A stretch of DNA of 64,000 nt from Metabacillus niabensis (GTDB lineage Bacteria > Bacillota > Bacilli > Bacillales > Bacillaceae). The notes under the pieces were generated by a model, which had not been told where the DNA came from, made no database searches, and was given only the letters and a program-made list of their open reading frames with translations. Every line of letters begins with the position of its first letter. Position 1 is the first letter of the stretch. Made by a program: the position numbers and the translations under genes. This document shows, piece after piece, positions 46,750 through 54,968 of this stretch. The stretch spans positions 54,921-118,920 of the forward strand of contig NZ_JAIVLH010000019.1 in the NCBI RefSeq assembly GCF_020524345.1, written 5' to 3'.

Positions 46750-46821
46750 TTAAAAAATGAAATTAAGTAAGATGCTAATGACGACAATTGCTCCAACGAC
46801 CATTAAAATAGTTCGTACCAT
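46750..46821 (-). CDS. Single-TM 23-residue peptide
   Basis: A tiny gene with an ideal AGGAGG site nine bases before ATG. The product MVRTILMVVGAIVVISILL... is almost entirely one hydrophobic helix. It lies between usp and an HPr-like gene on the same strand. Comparable tiny membrane peptides are known in Bacillus, but I cannot assign this one. Confidence 0.55.
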   Translation of the reverse strand: MVRTILMVVGAIVVISILLNFIF

Positions 46822-46842
46822 GAATGATTCCTCCTAGTTTGT

Positions 46843-47163
46843 CTATTCCATATTTGCTTTCATAGCTGGTTGTAACATTGGTTTTTTTGCTAGTTTTGCT
46901 TCTGAAGAAATGATCTTCTTTAAATCGTTTAATTTTAAATGTGAATATTCTCCATTAATAATGAACGTTATTTCTTGTCCATTTTTAACAGTTAATAAAT
47001 AGGTAATAAACGTAGTGAAATTTTCTGCATTGATAACGCTTTTATTTTTTGTGACTAGGTAAATACTTCCATTATAGGATTTTGCTAATTGACTAATTTT
47101 TATCACTTGATCAATTCGTAAATGATTTTTAAATGTAAATTGTAATGTAATGGGTTTATTCAT
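46843..47163 (-). CDS. HPr-like fold protein
   Basis: A 106-residue protein whose residues 1-85 follow the HPr beta-alpha pattern. Residues H14 and R16 match the phospho-His15 and Arg17 region of HPr (HLR for HAR). The regulatory Ser46 position reads as Asn, and a charged 20-residue tail is added. It may be a phosphocarrier paralogue or a non-PTS domain. AGGAAT precedes the ATG. Confidence 0.6.
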   Translation of the reverse strand: MNKPITLQFTFKNHLRIDQVIKISQLAKSYNGSIYLVTKNKSVINAENFTTFITYLLTVKNGQEITFIINGEYSHLKLNDLKKIISSEAKLAKKPMLQPAMKANME

Positions 47164-47364
47164 ATGAATTCCTCCATGAAAAATGTTGTATGTTTGTTTT
47201 CTCTTTACTTACCTCCTCTTGTAGGGTGAGAAACCTATTTGAAGAAAAATACGACAATAGTCCTGCAGTGGTACTTAGTGCCTATACGACGTATAATGTC
47301 GGATGAAAACCATTCATCTTTTAAGGGAAACAAGGTATAGTAGAAGGTGAAGAGAGGAAGGAAG

Positions 47365-47574
47365 ATGGGGATGGAAAAACTAAAGTACATAAGCATGCTT
47401 TCTGCCGTTATAACACAGATTGTTGGAATTATTTTTTTATTTATTAACATAAAAATTGCTATTGGATTATTTTTTGTTTATTTTCTTTCATTGCTTGTGC
47501 TAGTTATAACCTTTATTAAGATTCGAATAGATGAAAAAAAGGAGGACGACAAAAATGATTATCGTGACTACTGA
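47365..47574 (+). CDS. Two-TM small membrane protein
   Basis: A 69-residue protein with two hydrophobic segments (about 9-28 and 32-53) and a charged tail (KIRIDEKKEDDKND). The next gene starts within its end, so the two are coupled. GAGGAAGG precedes ATG at 47365; a second ATG at 47371 is possible. Confidence 0.65.
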   Translation: MGMEKLKYISMLSAVITQIVGIIFLFINIKIAIGLFFVYFLSLLVLVITFIKIRIDEKKEDDKNDYRDY

Positions 47575-47872
47575 GACAGTTCCAGGTAAAGAAACAAAGG
47601 AATATAAGGGTTTTGTTAGAGGGAGTACTGTTCAATCTAAACATATTGGAAAAGATTTAATGGCCGGGTTAAAAACAATTGTTGGCGGCGAACTAAAAGA
47701 GTACACAGAAATGATGGAGGAAGCTCGTCAAAAAGCGATCTTTCGTATGGTTGAGGACGCGAAAGAAAAGGGTGCTAATGCCATTGTATGTATGAGACTT
47801 GAATCATCCGCGGTCATGCAAAATGCATCAGAAATCATTGCTTATGGAACAGCAGTTACAGTAGAAGAATAA
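47555..47872 (+). CDS. YbjQ/UPF0145-family protein
   Basis: A 105-residue protein of the YbjQ family (often called heavy-metal-binding), with motifs GFVRGSTVQSKHIGKD, ARQKAIFRMVEDAKEKGANAIV and YGTAVTVE. It likely forms a pentameric ring as in solved members. ATG at 47555 follows AAGGAGG and overlaps the upstream gene by 20 bases. Role unknown. Confidence 0.85.
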   Translation: MIIVTTETVPGKETKEYKGFVRGSTVQSKHIGKDLMAGLKTIVGGELKEYTEMMEEARQKAIFRMVEDAKEKGANAIVCMRLESSAVMQNASEIIAYGTAVTVEE

Positions 47873-47879
47873 TGGAAAA

Positions 47880-47906
47880 GAAAAAAGGGCTGCCAGCCCT
47901 TTTTTA
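47880..47906. terminator. Bidirectional terminator ybjQ / NAD(P)-binding
   Basis: AAAAAAGGGCTG and CAGCCCTTTTTT arms. Confidence 0.8.
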
Positions 47907-48524
47907 GTAGCAAATCCCAACTCGTTTATAAATAAATTTATTGTTTAAAAGTTCATGATAGGCAAAATGTGCTGTATCTTGGACAGAGATTTTCATTCCG
48001 TCTGGGGGAAGGAAATCAGGGGTAAAACGATAATTTTTCGTTAAATCTCCATCTGGAAGATAAGTTGGGCATACAATCGTCCACATTAAAGAACTGGACT
48101 GAAGGTATTGATAGGCTGTTACATGTTCTTCAGCTGCTCTAGTTGTTTTTCTTCTAGATTCGCTTGATTGATATCGATAAAGTTCCGGTTGTGTGCGGGA
48201 TTGCAAGATACCTGCCGTTCCAATTGTTACAATCCGCTTGATTTGATTAGACTCCATCACCTTGATGATATGGGGAGTAGCTGTTGAGAGAACCTGTTGA
48301 CCATCTGTGCTTAATGCACTAATGACAGCTTCCTGGTTTTTGATTGTTTTTAAAACATCTTCATACTGTGTGGCATCACCTGCTATGACGTTTAAGTTGG
48401 ATGATGCTACATCCACTTTCTCAGGAGAGCGAACAAGTGCTGTGACGAAATGACCCTCACGTAAAAGGTAAGACAAAAGTTCTTTCCCCACACGACCTGT
48501 TGCCCCAAATAATGCGATATTCAT
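47904..48524 (-). CDS. NAD(P)-binding atypical SDR (NmrA/YwnB type)
   Basis: A 206-residue Rossmann protein with the nucleotide motif ALFGATGRVGKELL and later TIGTAGIL and ACPTYLPDG segments. Such proteins are NADPH-dependent reductases or redox sensors. ATG at 48524 follows AGAGGTG; the preceding TTG is too close. Confidence 0.85.
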   Translation of the reverse strand: MNIALFGATGRVGKELLSYLLREGHFVTALVRSPEKVDVASSNLNVIAGDATQYEDVLKTIKNQEAVISALSTDGQQVLSTATPHIIKVMESNQIKRIVTIGTAGILQSRTQPELYRYQSSESRRKTTRAAEEHVTAYQYLQSSSLMWTIVCPTYLPDGDLTKNYRFTPDFLPPDGMKISVQDTAHFAYHELLNNKFIYKRVGICY

Positions 48525-48617
48525 TACCAAAACTCACCTCTTAATATGCTGTGTTTACATTAATGTAACGTATATTCGTAAAAATAGAAATAAACATGCC
48601 TATTAGAGGATTAACTG

Positions 48618-48743
48618 TTAATCTGACTTTTTCTTTACTAGATCCCAATAGTATATTTGTGGAAAACGAACATATATCATATATTCATGAAATAATGTAT
48701 AACCAACAAACCCAACTTGCTTCCAATCAATCGCATCAAACAT
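48618..48743 (-). CDS. Aromatic-rich 41-residue protein
   Basis: A short gene with AAAAGGAG eight bases before ATG. The product (MFDAIDWKQVGFVGYTL... YYWDLVKKKSD) is unusually rich in Tyr, Phe and Trp. A plus-strand frame covers the same place but has no ribosome site. I do not recognise it. Confidence 0.5.
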   Translation of the reverse strand: MFDAIDWKQVGFVGYTLFHEYMIYVRFPQIYYWDLVKKKSD

Positions 48744-48892
48744 ATCATTCAGCTCCTTTTCAAAAAAGGTATGTGAACAGGGAAGTCATTTTCTCTACGA
48801 GGAATGATGGTGAAATCACATAAAGATCATTTGAGGGTTTACTTATACTATATGGTTCAAAGAACTTGTTTGATACATTTTCATTCAACTGA

Positions 48893-48921
48893 AAGAGACC
48901 AACACATTGTGTTGGTCTCTA
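48893..48921 (-). terminator. Terminator of SASP gene
   Basis: AGAGACCAACAC and GTGTTGGTCTCT form a perfect 12-base-pair stem. Confidence 0.85.
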
Positions 48922-48939
48922 GCCAATTATATGGAATTG

Positions 48940-49158
48940 TTATTGTTGAGAATAACCGCTCATAGATTGTTGAGCCATTGATACTAAACGCTTAGTGATT
49001 TCTCCTCCAACAGAACCGTTAGCACGTGAAGTAGTTTCTCCACCAAGGTTAACACCAAACTCAGAAGCGATTTCATACTTCATTTGATCAATTGCTTGAG
49101 CTGCTCCTGGTACTACTAATTGATTTGACGAATTGCTGTTTGAACTATTTTGTGCCAT
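48940..49158 (-). CDS. Alpha/beta-type small acid-soluble spore protein
   Basis: A 72-residue SASP that coats spore DNA. The family motifs EIASEFGV (with the GPR protease site) and [15 protein letters not shown] are present. It is expected to be made in the forespore under SigG. The short Ser/Asn-rich N-terminus is typical. Confidence 0.95.
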   Translation of the reverse strand: MAQNSSNSNSSNQLVVPGAAQAIDQMKYEIASEFGVNLGGETTSRANGSVGGEITKRLVSMAQQSMSGYSQQ

Positions 49159-49532
49159 CTTATATTCATCTCCTCATAATAGGTTTTTAATGGTTGGGTT
49201 AGCTGGGATTGCACCAACATATGAAGGATATTGTCCTTCATAGCCTAACTCGGCGTAACCCATTGATAAAAGGTAGCTGGTTGTGTGTTGCGCTGTTGTT
49301 ACTAAGTATTATGGTTTTTTTCTTTTATTATATTCAATTTTTTTCTGGTAATTTTTTTCATCTTTGCTTGTGTTTAAAAGAAAAGAAAAAACATCTGATG
49401 ATTGTTTGTATTATAAAGCAATGCTTACAAAATTATACGCTTATATATAAAGATTCTAATATCCTAGAGAACTTACATAAATGATGATTTATTTTGGGAT
49501 TCTATAGCTATGAGAGTAATAAAGGGGATGAC
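49159..49532. other. Intergenic region with one hairpin
   Basis: This 374-base gap holds a hairpin (ATGAAGGA/TCCTTCAT, 49221-49241) and a T-rich half. A frame at 49209-49484 has no ribosome site and looks non-coding. No gene was assigned. Confidence 0.45.
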
Positions 49533-49778
49533 ATGATGCATTTATGTCCTTTGTGTAACGGGCTTGAGCAGAGAACGTTCCAATGTCCAAATTGTCATAC
49601 AATTATGGAAGATCAGGGAAAGATAACGGATTATTTTGATGATTACAGTGCATATATGGATATTGACATTATGAAACTCTATGATGGTCAACCTGCTTCA
49701 CTAGAAAATCATCTATGCTTACATTTTTTTTACTGTCCAAGTTGTCAGCATCAAGAAACAACTTCTATTCAGGAATAA
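49533..49778 (+). CDS. Zinc-ribbon small protein
   Basis: An 81-residue protein with three Cys pairs (CPLC, CPNC, CPSC) and an acidic middle (DYFDDYSAYMDIDIMK). The pairs could form one or two zinc ribbons. AAAGGGG precedes ATG at 49533. It is probably an uncharacterised Bacillaceae protein. Confidence 0.65.
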   Translation: MMHLCPLCNGLEQRTFQCPNCHTIMEDQGKITDYFDDYSAYMDIDIMKLYDGQPASLENHLCLHFFYCPSCQHQETTSIQE

Positions 49779-49789
49779 GGGAATAAGAA

Positions 49790-49816
49790 AGAGAGGGCCG
49801 TAATGGACCCTCTCTC
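49790..49816. terminator. Terminator zinc-ribbon / msmX
   Basis: GAGAGGG and CCCTCTC arms between convergent genes. Confidence 0.75.
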
Positions 49817-49826
49817 AATGTTTATC

Positions 49827-50939
49827 TTATTTTTCACCTGCAGGACGAATTCTTAATTCTGTTTCGTTATCGAAGAAGTGAGCTTTGTTCATATCTAATG
49901 CTAAGTCAAGTGATTGACCAGGTTTTACGTCAGTACGAGAGTCAACACGAGCTACGAATGATTGACCATCGATTTCAGAGTAAAGCATTGTTTCAGCACC
50001 CATTAACTCGGCAACCTCGATTGTAGCTGTGATTTTTGTGCCTTGGGAAGCATCAATGAAAACAGGCTCATCATGGATTTCTTCTGGACGTACACCCATA
50101 AGAATTTCTTTGTTTACATAGCCTTGCTCACGTAGGTATTTCATTTTTCCTTCCGGTACAGCTACAGAAGTCGATCCAAATGAGAATTTACCATCTGTAA
50201 GAGTTCCTTTGAAGAAGTTCATTGCAGGTGATCCGATGAATCCACCAACGAATGCATTTTCAGGCTTGTCATACACTTCTTTAGGAGAACCAACTTGTTG
50301 GATAATACCATCTTTTAATACAACAAGGCGAGTAGCCATTGTCATCGCTTCTGTTTGGTCATGTGTTACGTAAATAGTTGTTGTTTGTAAGCGTTGGTGA
50401 AGTTTTGTAATTTCAGCACGCATTTGTACACGAAGCTTCGCATCAAGGTTTGATAAAGGCTCATCCATTAAGAATACCTTTGCATCACGAACGATCGCAC
50501 GACCTAATGCAACACGCTGACGCTGACCACCTGATAATGCTTTTGGTTTACGTTGTAAGTATTGTTCAAGACCTAAGATTTTAGCTGCTTCGTTTACACG
50601 ACGTTCGATTTCGTCTTTTGGTAATTTACGTAGTTTTAGACCGAATGCCATGTTATCATATACATTCATATGTGGGTAAAGAGCGTAGTTTTGGAATACC
50701 ATCGCGATGTCACGATCTTTTGGTGCAACATCATTCATACGTTTTCCATCGATGAAGAAATCACCTTTTGAAATTTCCTCTAAACCTGCAACCATACGAA
50801 GTGTAGTAGATTTACCACAACCAGATGGACCTACGAATACGATAAATTCTTTATCTTGGATATGAAGATTGAAATCTTCTACCGCCGTTACTTTATTGTC
50901 ATAAATTTTATAAATATTATCTAATTTTAACTCAGCCAT
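49827..50939 (-). CDS. msmX: MsmX-type multi-sugar ABC ATPase
   Basis: A 370-residue ABC ATPase with Walker A (GPSGCGKST), signature LSGGQRQR, Walker B (VFLMDEPLSNLD) and a C-terminal MOBE/TOBE domain (about 235-365). It energises several carbohydrate importers encoded elsewhere, as MsmX does in B. subtilis. A cre-like TTGAAAGCGTTTTAA at 50959-50973 lies just upstream. Confidence 0.93.
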   Translation of the reverse strand: MAELKLDNIYKIYDNKVTAVEDFNLHIQDKEFIVFVGPSGCGKSTTLRMVAGLEEISKGDFFIDGKRMNDVAPKDRDIAMVFQNYALYPHMNVYDNMAFGLKLRKLPKDEIERRVNEAAKILGLEQYLQRKPKALSGGQRQRVALGRAIVRDAKVFLMDEPLSNLDAKLRVQMRAEITKLHQRLQTTTIYVTHDQTEAMTMATRLVVLKDGIIQQVGSPKEVYDKPENAFVGGFIGSPAMNFFKGTLTDGKFSFGSTSVAVPEGKMKYLREQGYVNKEILMGVRPEEIHDEPVFIDASQGTKITATIEVAELMGAETMLYSEIDGQSFVARVDSRTDVKPGQSLDLALDMNKAHFFDNETELRIRPAGEK

Positions 50940-50958
50940 TCTTAATTCCTCCCCTTAT

Positions 50959-50973
50959 TTGAAAGCGTTTTAA
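50959..50973. promoter_or_regulatory. cre-like site before msmX
   Basis: TTGAAAGCGTTTTAA resembles the cre consensus, with the late C changed. Confidence 0.45.
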
Positions 50974-51066
50974 CTTGGTTTTATTGTAAGGGATTTCACT
51001 TAAAGAAGTAAACGTACAAGTTGCACGAAAAATACTAGGCTCTTTTGTGCAACTTGTAAACGCTAT

Positions 51067-51963
51067 CTAGTTTTCGTAATGAACCAAAATACTTGCTAGA
51101 AAGATAAAGGATGCATTTGAAAATGTACGAATATCCAATCCTGTTTTTTCTAGTAGCTTCTCTAGTCGATATTGAAGACTATTTCTGTGAATAAATAATC
51201 TTTTCGCTGTAGATGATGCATTCAAATTTGAGTGAAAAAATGCTTCAATCGTATGGTGAAGTTCTTTGTCCTCTATTGCCTCTAGTAAATGATTTGAGAG
51301 TAAGTCTTTTTTACTTGCAGTAGGGGCTTTCATAATGAGAATCGGAAGTGCTTCATAAAAGCTCATCACTTTTTCGCGATTACTAGTTCGATGTAAAGTA
51401 TGAAAACAACTTTGTTCTAATAAAAACTTTTTCTTTAGATCTTCATCATTTTTTTGTAGTTGTCCTATATAAATAAACGGTTCAACATAAAAGTCGGTTG
51501 TCAGTGTATCACTAAAGTCTTTTAACATATCTATTTCAAGTGTAACTTGAGGTTTGTCCTCTACAATGATTCCGTGTGACAGGCTTAACCAAATAACAAG
51601 CTCGGAGTTTATGATTCCTTTTACAGCTTCTTCAAAGTTTTGTTTATCATCAATCGGTTGTTTTAAGAAAAAATAATAAAAACGAACAGATGTGTTTTCA
51701 GTAGGCAATGGAGATGGTCCCATCTCTTCTGAAAATAAAAATGTATACCATTTCTGTTGACTGATTGTAAACGAATCTTCACTAATATTTTCTAATGGCT
51801 GAAAGAGGGAGGAGAGTAATACTTTTTCATTAGCGTGTATAGCCGTTTTCGAAATACCAAAAACTTGACCTGTATCTGTCTGAAACCAGTCATAAGTCGT
51901 ATCATGTGGAATATATGTAGTTGTCATTGCGTCTTTATAATGTTTCATCAAGTTATCTAACAT
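51067..51963 (-). CDS. PucR/CdaR-type regulator next to msmX
   Basis: A 298-residue protein with an undefined N-terminal region and a C-terminal PucR-type helix-turn-helix (about 235-295; AKRLFIHRNSLQYRLEKLLEKTG). B. subtilis YxkF lies beside msmX in the same way. It may regulate msmX or sugar genes. Confidence 0.8.
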   Translation of the reverse strand: MLDNLMKHYKDAMTTTYIPHDTTYDWFQTDTGQVFGISKTAIHANEKVLLSSLFQPLENISEDSFTISQQKWYTFLFSEEMGPSPLPTENTSVRFYYFFLKQPIDDKQNFEEAVKGIINSELVIWLSLSHGIIVEDKPQVTLEIDMLKDFSDTLTTDFYVEPFIYIGQLQKNDEDLKKKFLLEQSCFHTLHRTSNREKVMSFYEALPILIMKAPTASKKDLLSNHLLEAIEDKELHHTIEAFFHSNLNASSTAKRLFIHRNSLQYRLEKLLEKTGLDIRTFSNASFIFLASILVHYEN

Positions 51964-52033
51964 GAAAGTACTCCTTTTTATCCGTTGTCCATAACTCTAT
52001 TATAAGTAAGAAACAACATGTATAAAAGGAAAA

Positions 52034-52057
52034 AGACAGTTCATATCGAACTGTCTA
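52034..52057 (-). terminator. Terminator at end of yhe minus-strand operon
   Basis: AGACAGTTC and GAACTGTCT arms followed by a T-run on the minus strand. Confidence 0.7.
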
Positions 52058-52246
52058 CTTATCAGCTATAAACGGAGGATCTTCTTCTATAAGATCGCGG
52101 GCTTCTTCAATATTTGTAGAATCCTCTCTCATGTGGACAGAGCCTCCCGATAACCCTTCATTAATCATACGATCTATATCTAAATATGCCTTGTCTTTAC
52201 CTTCATAATTAAGATCTTGCTTTACACCTAATTCTTTATCGGCCAT
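52055..52246 (-). CDS. Small hydrophilic 63-residue protein
   Basis: An acidic, soluble 63-residue product (ADKELGVKQDLNYEG... EEARDLIEEDPPFIADK). ATG at 52246 follows AGGAGG; a longer frame upstream has no site. It is the last gene of the yhe run. Unknown family. Confidence 0.6.
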   Translation of the reverse strand: MADKELGVKQDLNYEGKDKAYLDIDRMINEGLSGGSVHMREDSTNIEEARDLIEEDPPFIADK

Positions 52247-52293
52247 CTTTTTAACCCTCCTTTTGCACATAGTTTGTGCGGAAGGAGATATGT

Positions 52294-52503
52294 TCATTCA
52301 TAAACATGAAACAGCATTAATTCGTGAATTTGTGATTGGAGGTCTGTTTCCGCTTCTTTAGGAGGCTTTTGGGATCCCCACTCAATTTGACCATTTTTAT
52401 GATACACCCCATCATAGTGTGCTCCCCGAAAGTAAAAGGAAATTCGCCAACCAGGTAAATTTGCTTGTTTGAACATTGGTTTGTATTGAAAATGTGTAAT
52501 CAA
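52294..52503 (-). CDS. yheE: YheE-like small protein (DUF5342)
   Basis: A 69-residue protein that matches YheE of B. subtilis (HFQYKPMF at the start, LPGWRISFYFRG, GVYHKNGQIEW). The start is TTG after AAAGGAG. YheE lies next to yheD in B. subtilis too. Function unknown. Confidence 0.8.
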   Translation of the reverse strand: MITHFQYKPMFKQANLPGWRISFYFRGAHYDGVYHKNGQIEWGSQKPPKEAETDLQSQIHELMLFHVYE

Positions 52504-52561
52504 CTAAACCGCTCCTTTCCTGTTATATTGAAACTATACGGCGAAAAGGGGGGAATTCCTC

Positions 52562-53608
52562 CTACCTAATACTGGAATGTTTGGTTAGGGATTGAAAGAG
52601 TTCACCTAACTGGACAATCCGTTTAAGTTGAATATCCTTTTCATCAAAAATCATCGGTTTTGAATTCACTTCAAAAAGAATAGGGGAACCGGTTGATGTT
52701 AAGCCTATATCCATTGAAAATTCTCCAATGAACCCAATCCTCTTCGTTAATGTGTTTCCGATCTCATTGGCTAGCCAGTCAATTTCCTTAATGGAACAGC
52801 GGTCTTGAACTTTATGAAAGGGAAGAATTTCTCCTCCATTAGGTACATGTGTAACAATGGAGTCTTTCCTCCCCTTACGGACCCCAATGCCAACAGATGT
52901 ATATCTTCCTTCTGTATACATACAAAGAACCCGTAAATCATATTTACACGCATCAAACTTGTCCGTTTGAACTTCTTCTTGCATTATATACAAATTAGGT
53001 TTAAGAGAGTTCTCCAGCCAATTTGAAAATTCTTCATTTGAAAGTGGACTTTGTTCCAATGTTGTTTGAACTGTAAAGTGATGTTCGTTTTTCATAACTT
53101 TAATGATTCCGCTGCCTTTATAACCATTTACAGGTTTAAGGTAGAGCGAAGGATATGTATGAAGGAGTTTAACCAGATCTGATTGTTTTGTGTATTTCCA
53201 AGTAGCAGGTAAGTAAGATTGCAGGTTTTTCTCTTTAGAAAGGATCAAGTGACAATCCCATTTGTTGAAAAAGCCTGGATTAAAGAATGGTTTTTCTGTT
53301 TGCTGATAAAGTTCATATAGATGTTGAAATTCAACAGATAATTCTTCAGATCTTGTCGAAATCTTATTATAAATGAGGTCTGGAAAAGGGAAAGAGATCT
53401 TTCCCCATCTGTTGTAACCTTCAAAATAAACATATCCTGTTATCCCTGTTTCGTGAATGCCGGCGGTTGTAAAAACAAATGATAGAATGCCGCTTTCTTT
53501 CAATTCCTTCTGAATGGCTTTAAAAACAGAGATGTCTCCTCGAAACGCATCCTTTTTTTGTCCTTTACTTGCGAATATGCCAACAAGTGGGTGGTTATAG
53601 GTCTCCAT
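52562..53608 (-). CDS. YheC/YheD ATP-grasp protein, paralogue 1
   Basis: A 348-residue ATP-grasp protein of the YheC/YheD endospore coat-associated family. It has the YLKPVNGYKGSGIIKV nucleotide motif and the metal-binding end FEVNSKP. Start overlaps the previous gene by 14 bases. Unlike paralogues 2 and 4, it lacks the first 100 or so residues. Confidence 0.88.
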   Translation of the reverse strand: METYNHPLVGIFASKGQKKDAFRGDISVFKAIQKELKESGILSFVFTTAGIHETGITGYVYFEGYNRWGKISFPFPDLIYNKISTRSEELSVEFQHLYELYQQTEKPFFNPGFFNKWDCHLILSKEKNLQSYLPATWKYTKQSDLVKLLHTYPSLYLKPVNGYKGSGIIKVMKNEHHFTVQTTLEQSPLSNEEFSNWLENSLKPNLYIMQEEVQTDKFDACKYDLRVLCMYTEGRYTSVGIGVRKGRKDSIVTHVPNGGEILPFHKVQDRCSIKEIDWLANEIGNTLTKRIGFIGEFSMDIGLTSTGSPILFEVNSKPMIFDEKDIQLKRIVQLGELFQSLTKHSSIR

Positions 53609-54968
53609 TTACAAGTTCCTCAGGTTGAAGAATCGCTTTTTTTGATAAATAAAGGCCATACTGCAAGGATGCTTTGCGGGTTAATAGGTCAGCATCTTTT
53701 AGCTCAGGGTGTGAAAAGATGGACCTTCCAGGCTTAGAATTTGCCTCAAACATCCATACTCTTCCATCTACATCAATTCCTAAATCAAAGCCAATTTCTC
53801 CAATAAAGCCTGTAATCTGTTGATCAATTCTTTTGCTTAATTTGATTGCAGCTTCTGTTAAATGATGGAGGGCTTTCAATCTCTCTTGTGGATCATCGTA
53901 AATTTCCTCCAGGCTTTTCACAACACCGCCATTGTTTAAGTGGGTTGTCACACTTCCTCTACCTGCAACCTTAGCCGCAAGTGCTGTAACCTTCCATTCT
54001 TCATGTTCATCTTTATTTGTATGAATGCGAAAATCAATCGGTTTCCCATCGATTCGGGCAAGTTTTATTCCTTGTTGGGCCAAATAGCTTGAGAGCCGTC
54101 TGTCTTTAAAGCATGCTTTTAGAAAGCTTTCAAGTGAAGAATACTTCCTGAGCCGATTGATTTCATGATCGTCACGATATCGTGAGTAATACATATTCTC
54201 GTCACGAGAATACATGAGATGAAATACGCCTAAACCTAAACTGCCATTTGCAGGTTTTAAGTAAATGCTTTGGTATTTAGCAAGCATCTCTTCCATTTGG
54301 CTTATTGTGGGTGTATGAATGGTTTCAGGTAAATATAAGGAAGCATCATGGTCATGAATGAGAAGCTGATGAATGGACCATTTATTGAAAAAGCCTGGAT
54401 TATACCAAGGTATAGAGTACTCTTCTATGAGACGTTTTTTGACTAGTTTAAGTGCGTTGTGGTTTTCGATTCGTCGATTAGGAAGACGGTCGTACACCAC
54501 ATTAGGGAATGGAAAGAGCTCTTTTTTCCAACCGGCTTTTCCATATGTGTATCCCTCAATTGTGCCTTCTTCCCAATTAATATGATGTGCTCCGAACACA
54601 TAAGAGTGTATTCCAAGTGATTGATCAATTGATAAGAACTTCGCGAAAAAGAGAGAACGCTCACCAATTGGTCGTAATAGTGACTCCGTAAATCCTGCTG
54701 TGAAAATACCGATAATAGGTCCTAAATATAAAATGTTTTCATGTGTAATAAGAGTGGTGCTTCCACCGATCGGAAGAAGAAGCTGTTTGGCGACTTCTTG
54801 TGAAACGAGAATCGTATCTTGTAAGTGATCTTCATAAATGATTTCACAAGGCATGATGAACGTACCAAATGAAACGGAGTGAATCTCTTCATCAAGCTGT
54901 GAATGTGTAGGTAAATGAATCATAAAGTCCTGTGAATCCGTTTGTTGGATTGAGTATATCTTAGTCAA
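53595..54968 (-). CDS. yheD: YheC/YheD ATP-grasp protein, paralogue 2 (YheD-like)
   Basis: A 457-residue protein, close to B. subtilis YheD in length. An N-terminal domain (about 1-110) precedes the ATP-grasp domain with YLKPANGSLGLGVF and the end motif FEANSKPG. The TTG start overlaps the preceding stop by eight bases. YheD is known as a coat-associated protein; the ligase substrate is unknown. Confidence 0.9.
   Translation of the reverse strand: MTKIYSIQQTDSQDFMIHLPTHSQLDEEIHSVSFGTFIMPCEIIYEDHLQDTILVSQEVAKQLLLPIGGSTTLITHENILYLGPIIGIFTAGFTESLLRPIGERSLFFAKFLSIDQSLGIHSYVFGAHHINWEEGTIEGYTYGKAGWKKELFPFPNVVYDRLPNRRIENHNALKLVKKRLIEEYSIPWYNPGFFNKWSIHQLLIHDHDASLYLPETIHTPTISQMEEMLAKYQSIYLKPANGSLGLGVFHLMYSRDENMYYSRYRDDHEINRLRKYSSLESFLKACFKDRRLSSYLAQQGIKLARIDGKPIDFRIHTNKDEHEEWKVTALAAKVAGRGSVTTHLNNGGVVKSLEEIYDDPQERLKALHHLTEAAIKLSKRIDQQITGFIGEIGFDLGIDVDGRVWMFEANSKPGRSIFSHPELKDADLLTRKASLQYGLYLSKKAILQPEELVNGDL

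Noticed and set aside
48596..48823. A 75-codon plus-strand frame
   Set aside because: No ribosome site is present, while the opposite strand has a small gene with AAAAGGAG.
49209..49484. A 91-codon plus-strand frame
   Set aside because: It has no ribosome site, starts in a hairpin region, and its composition follows a T-rich stretch.
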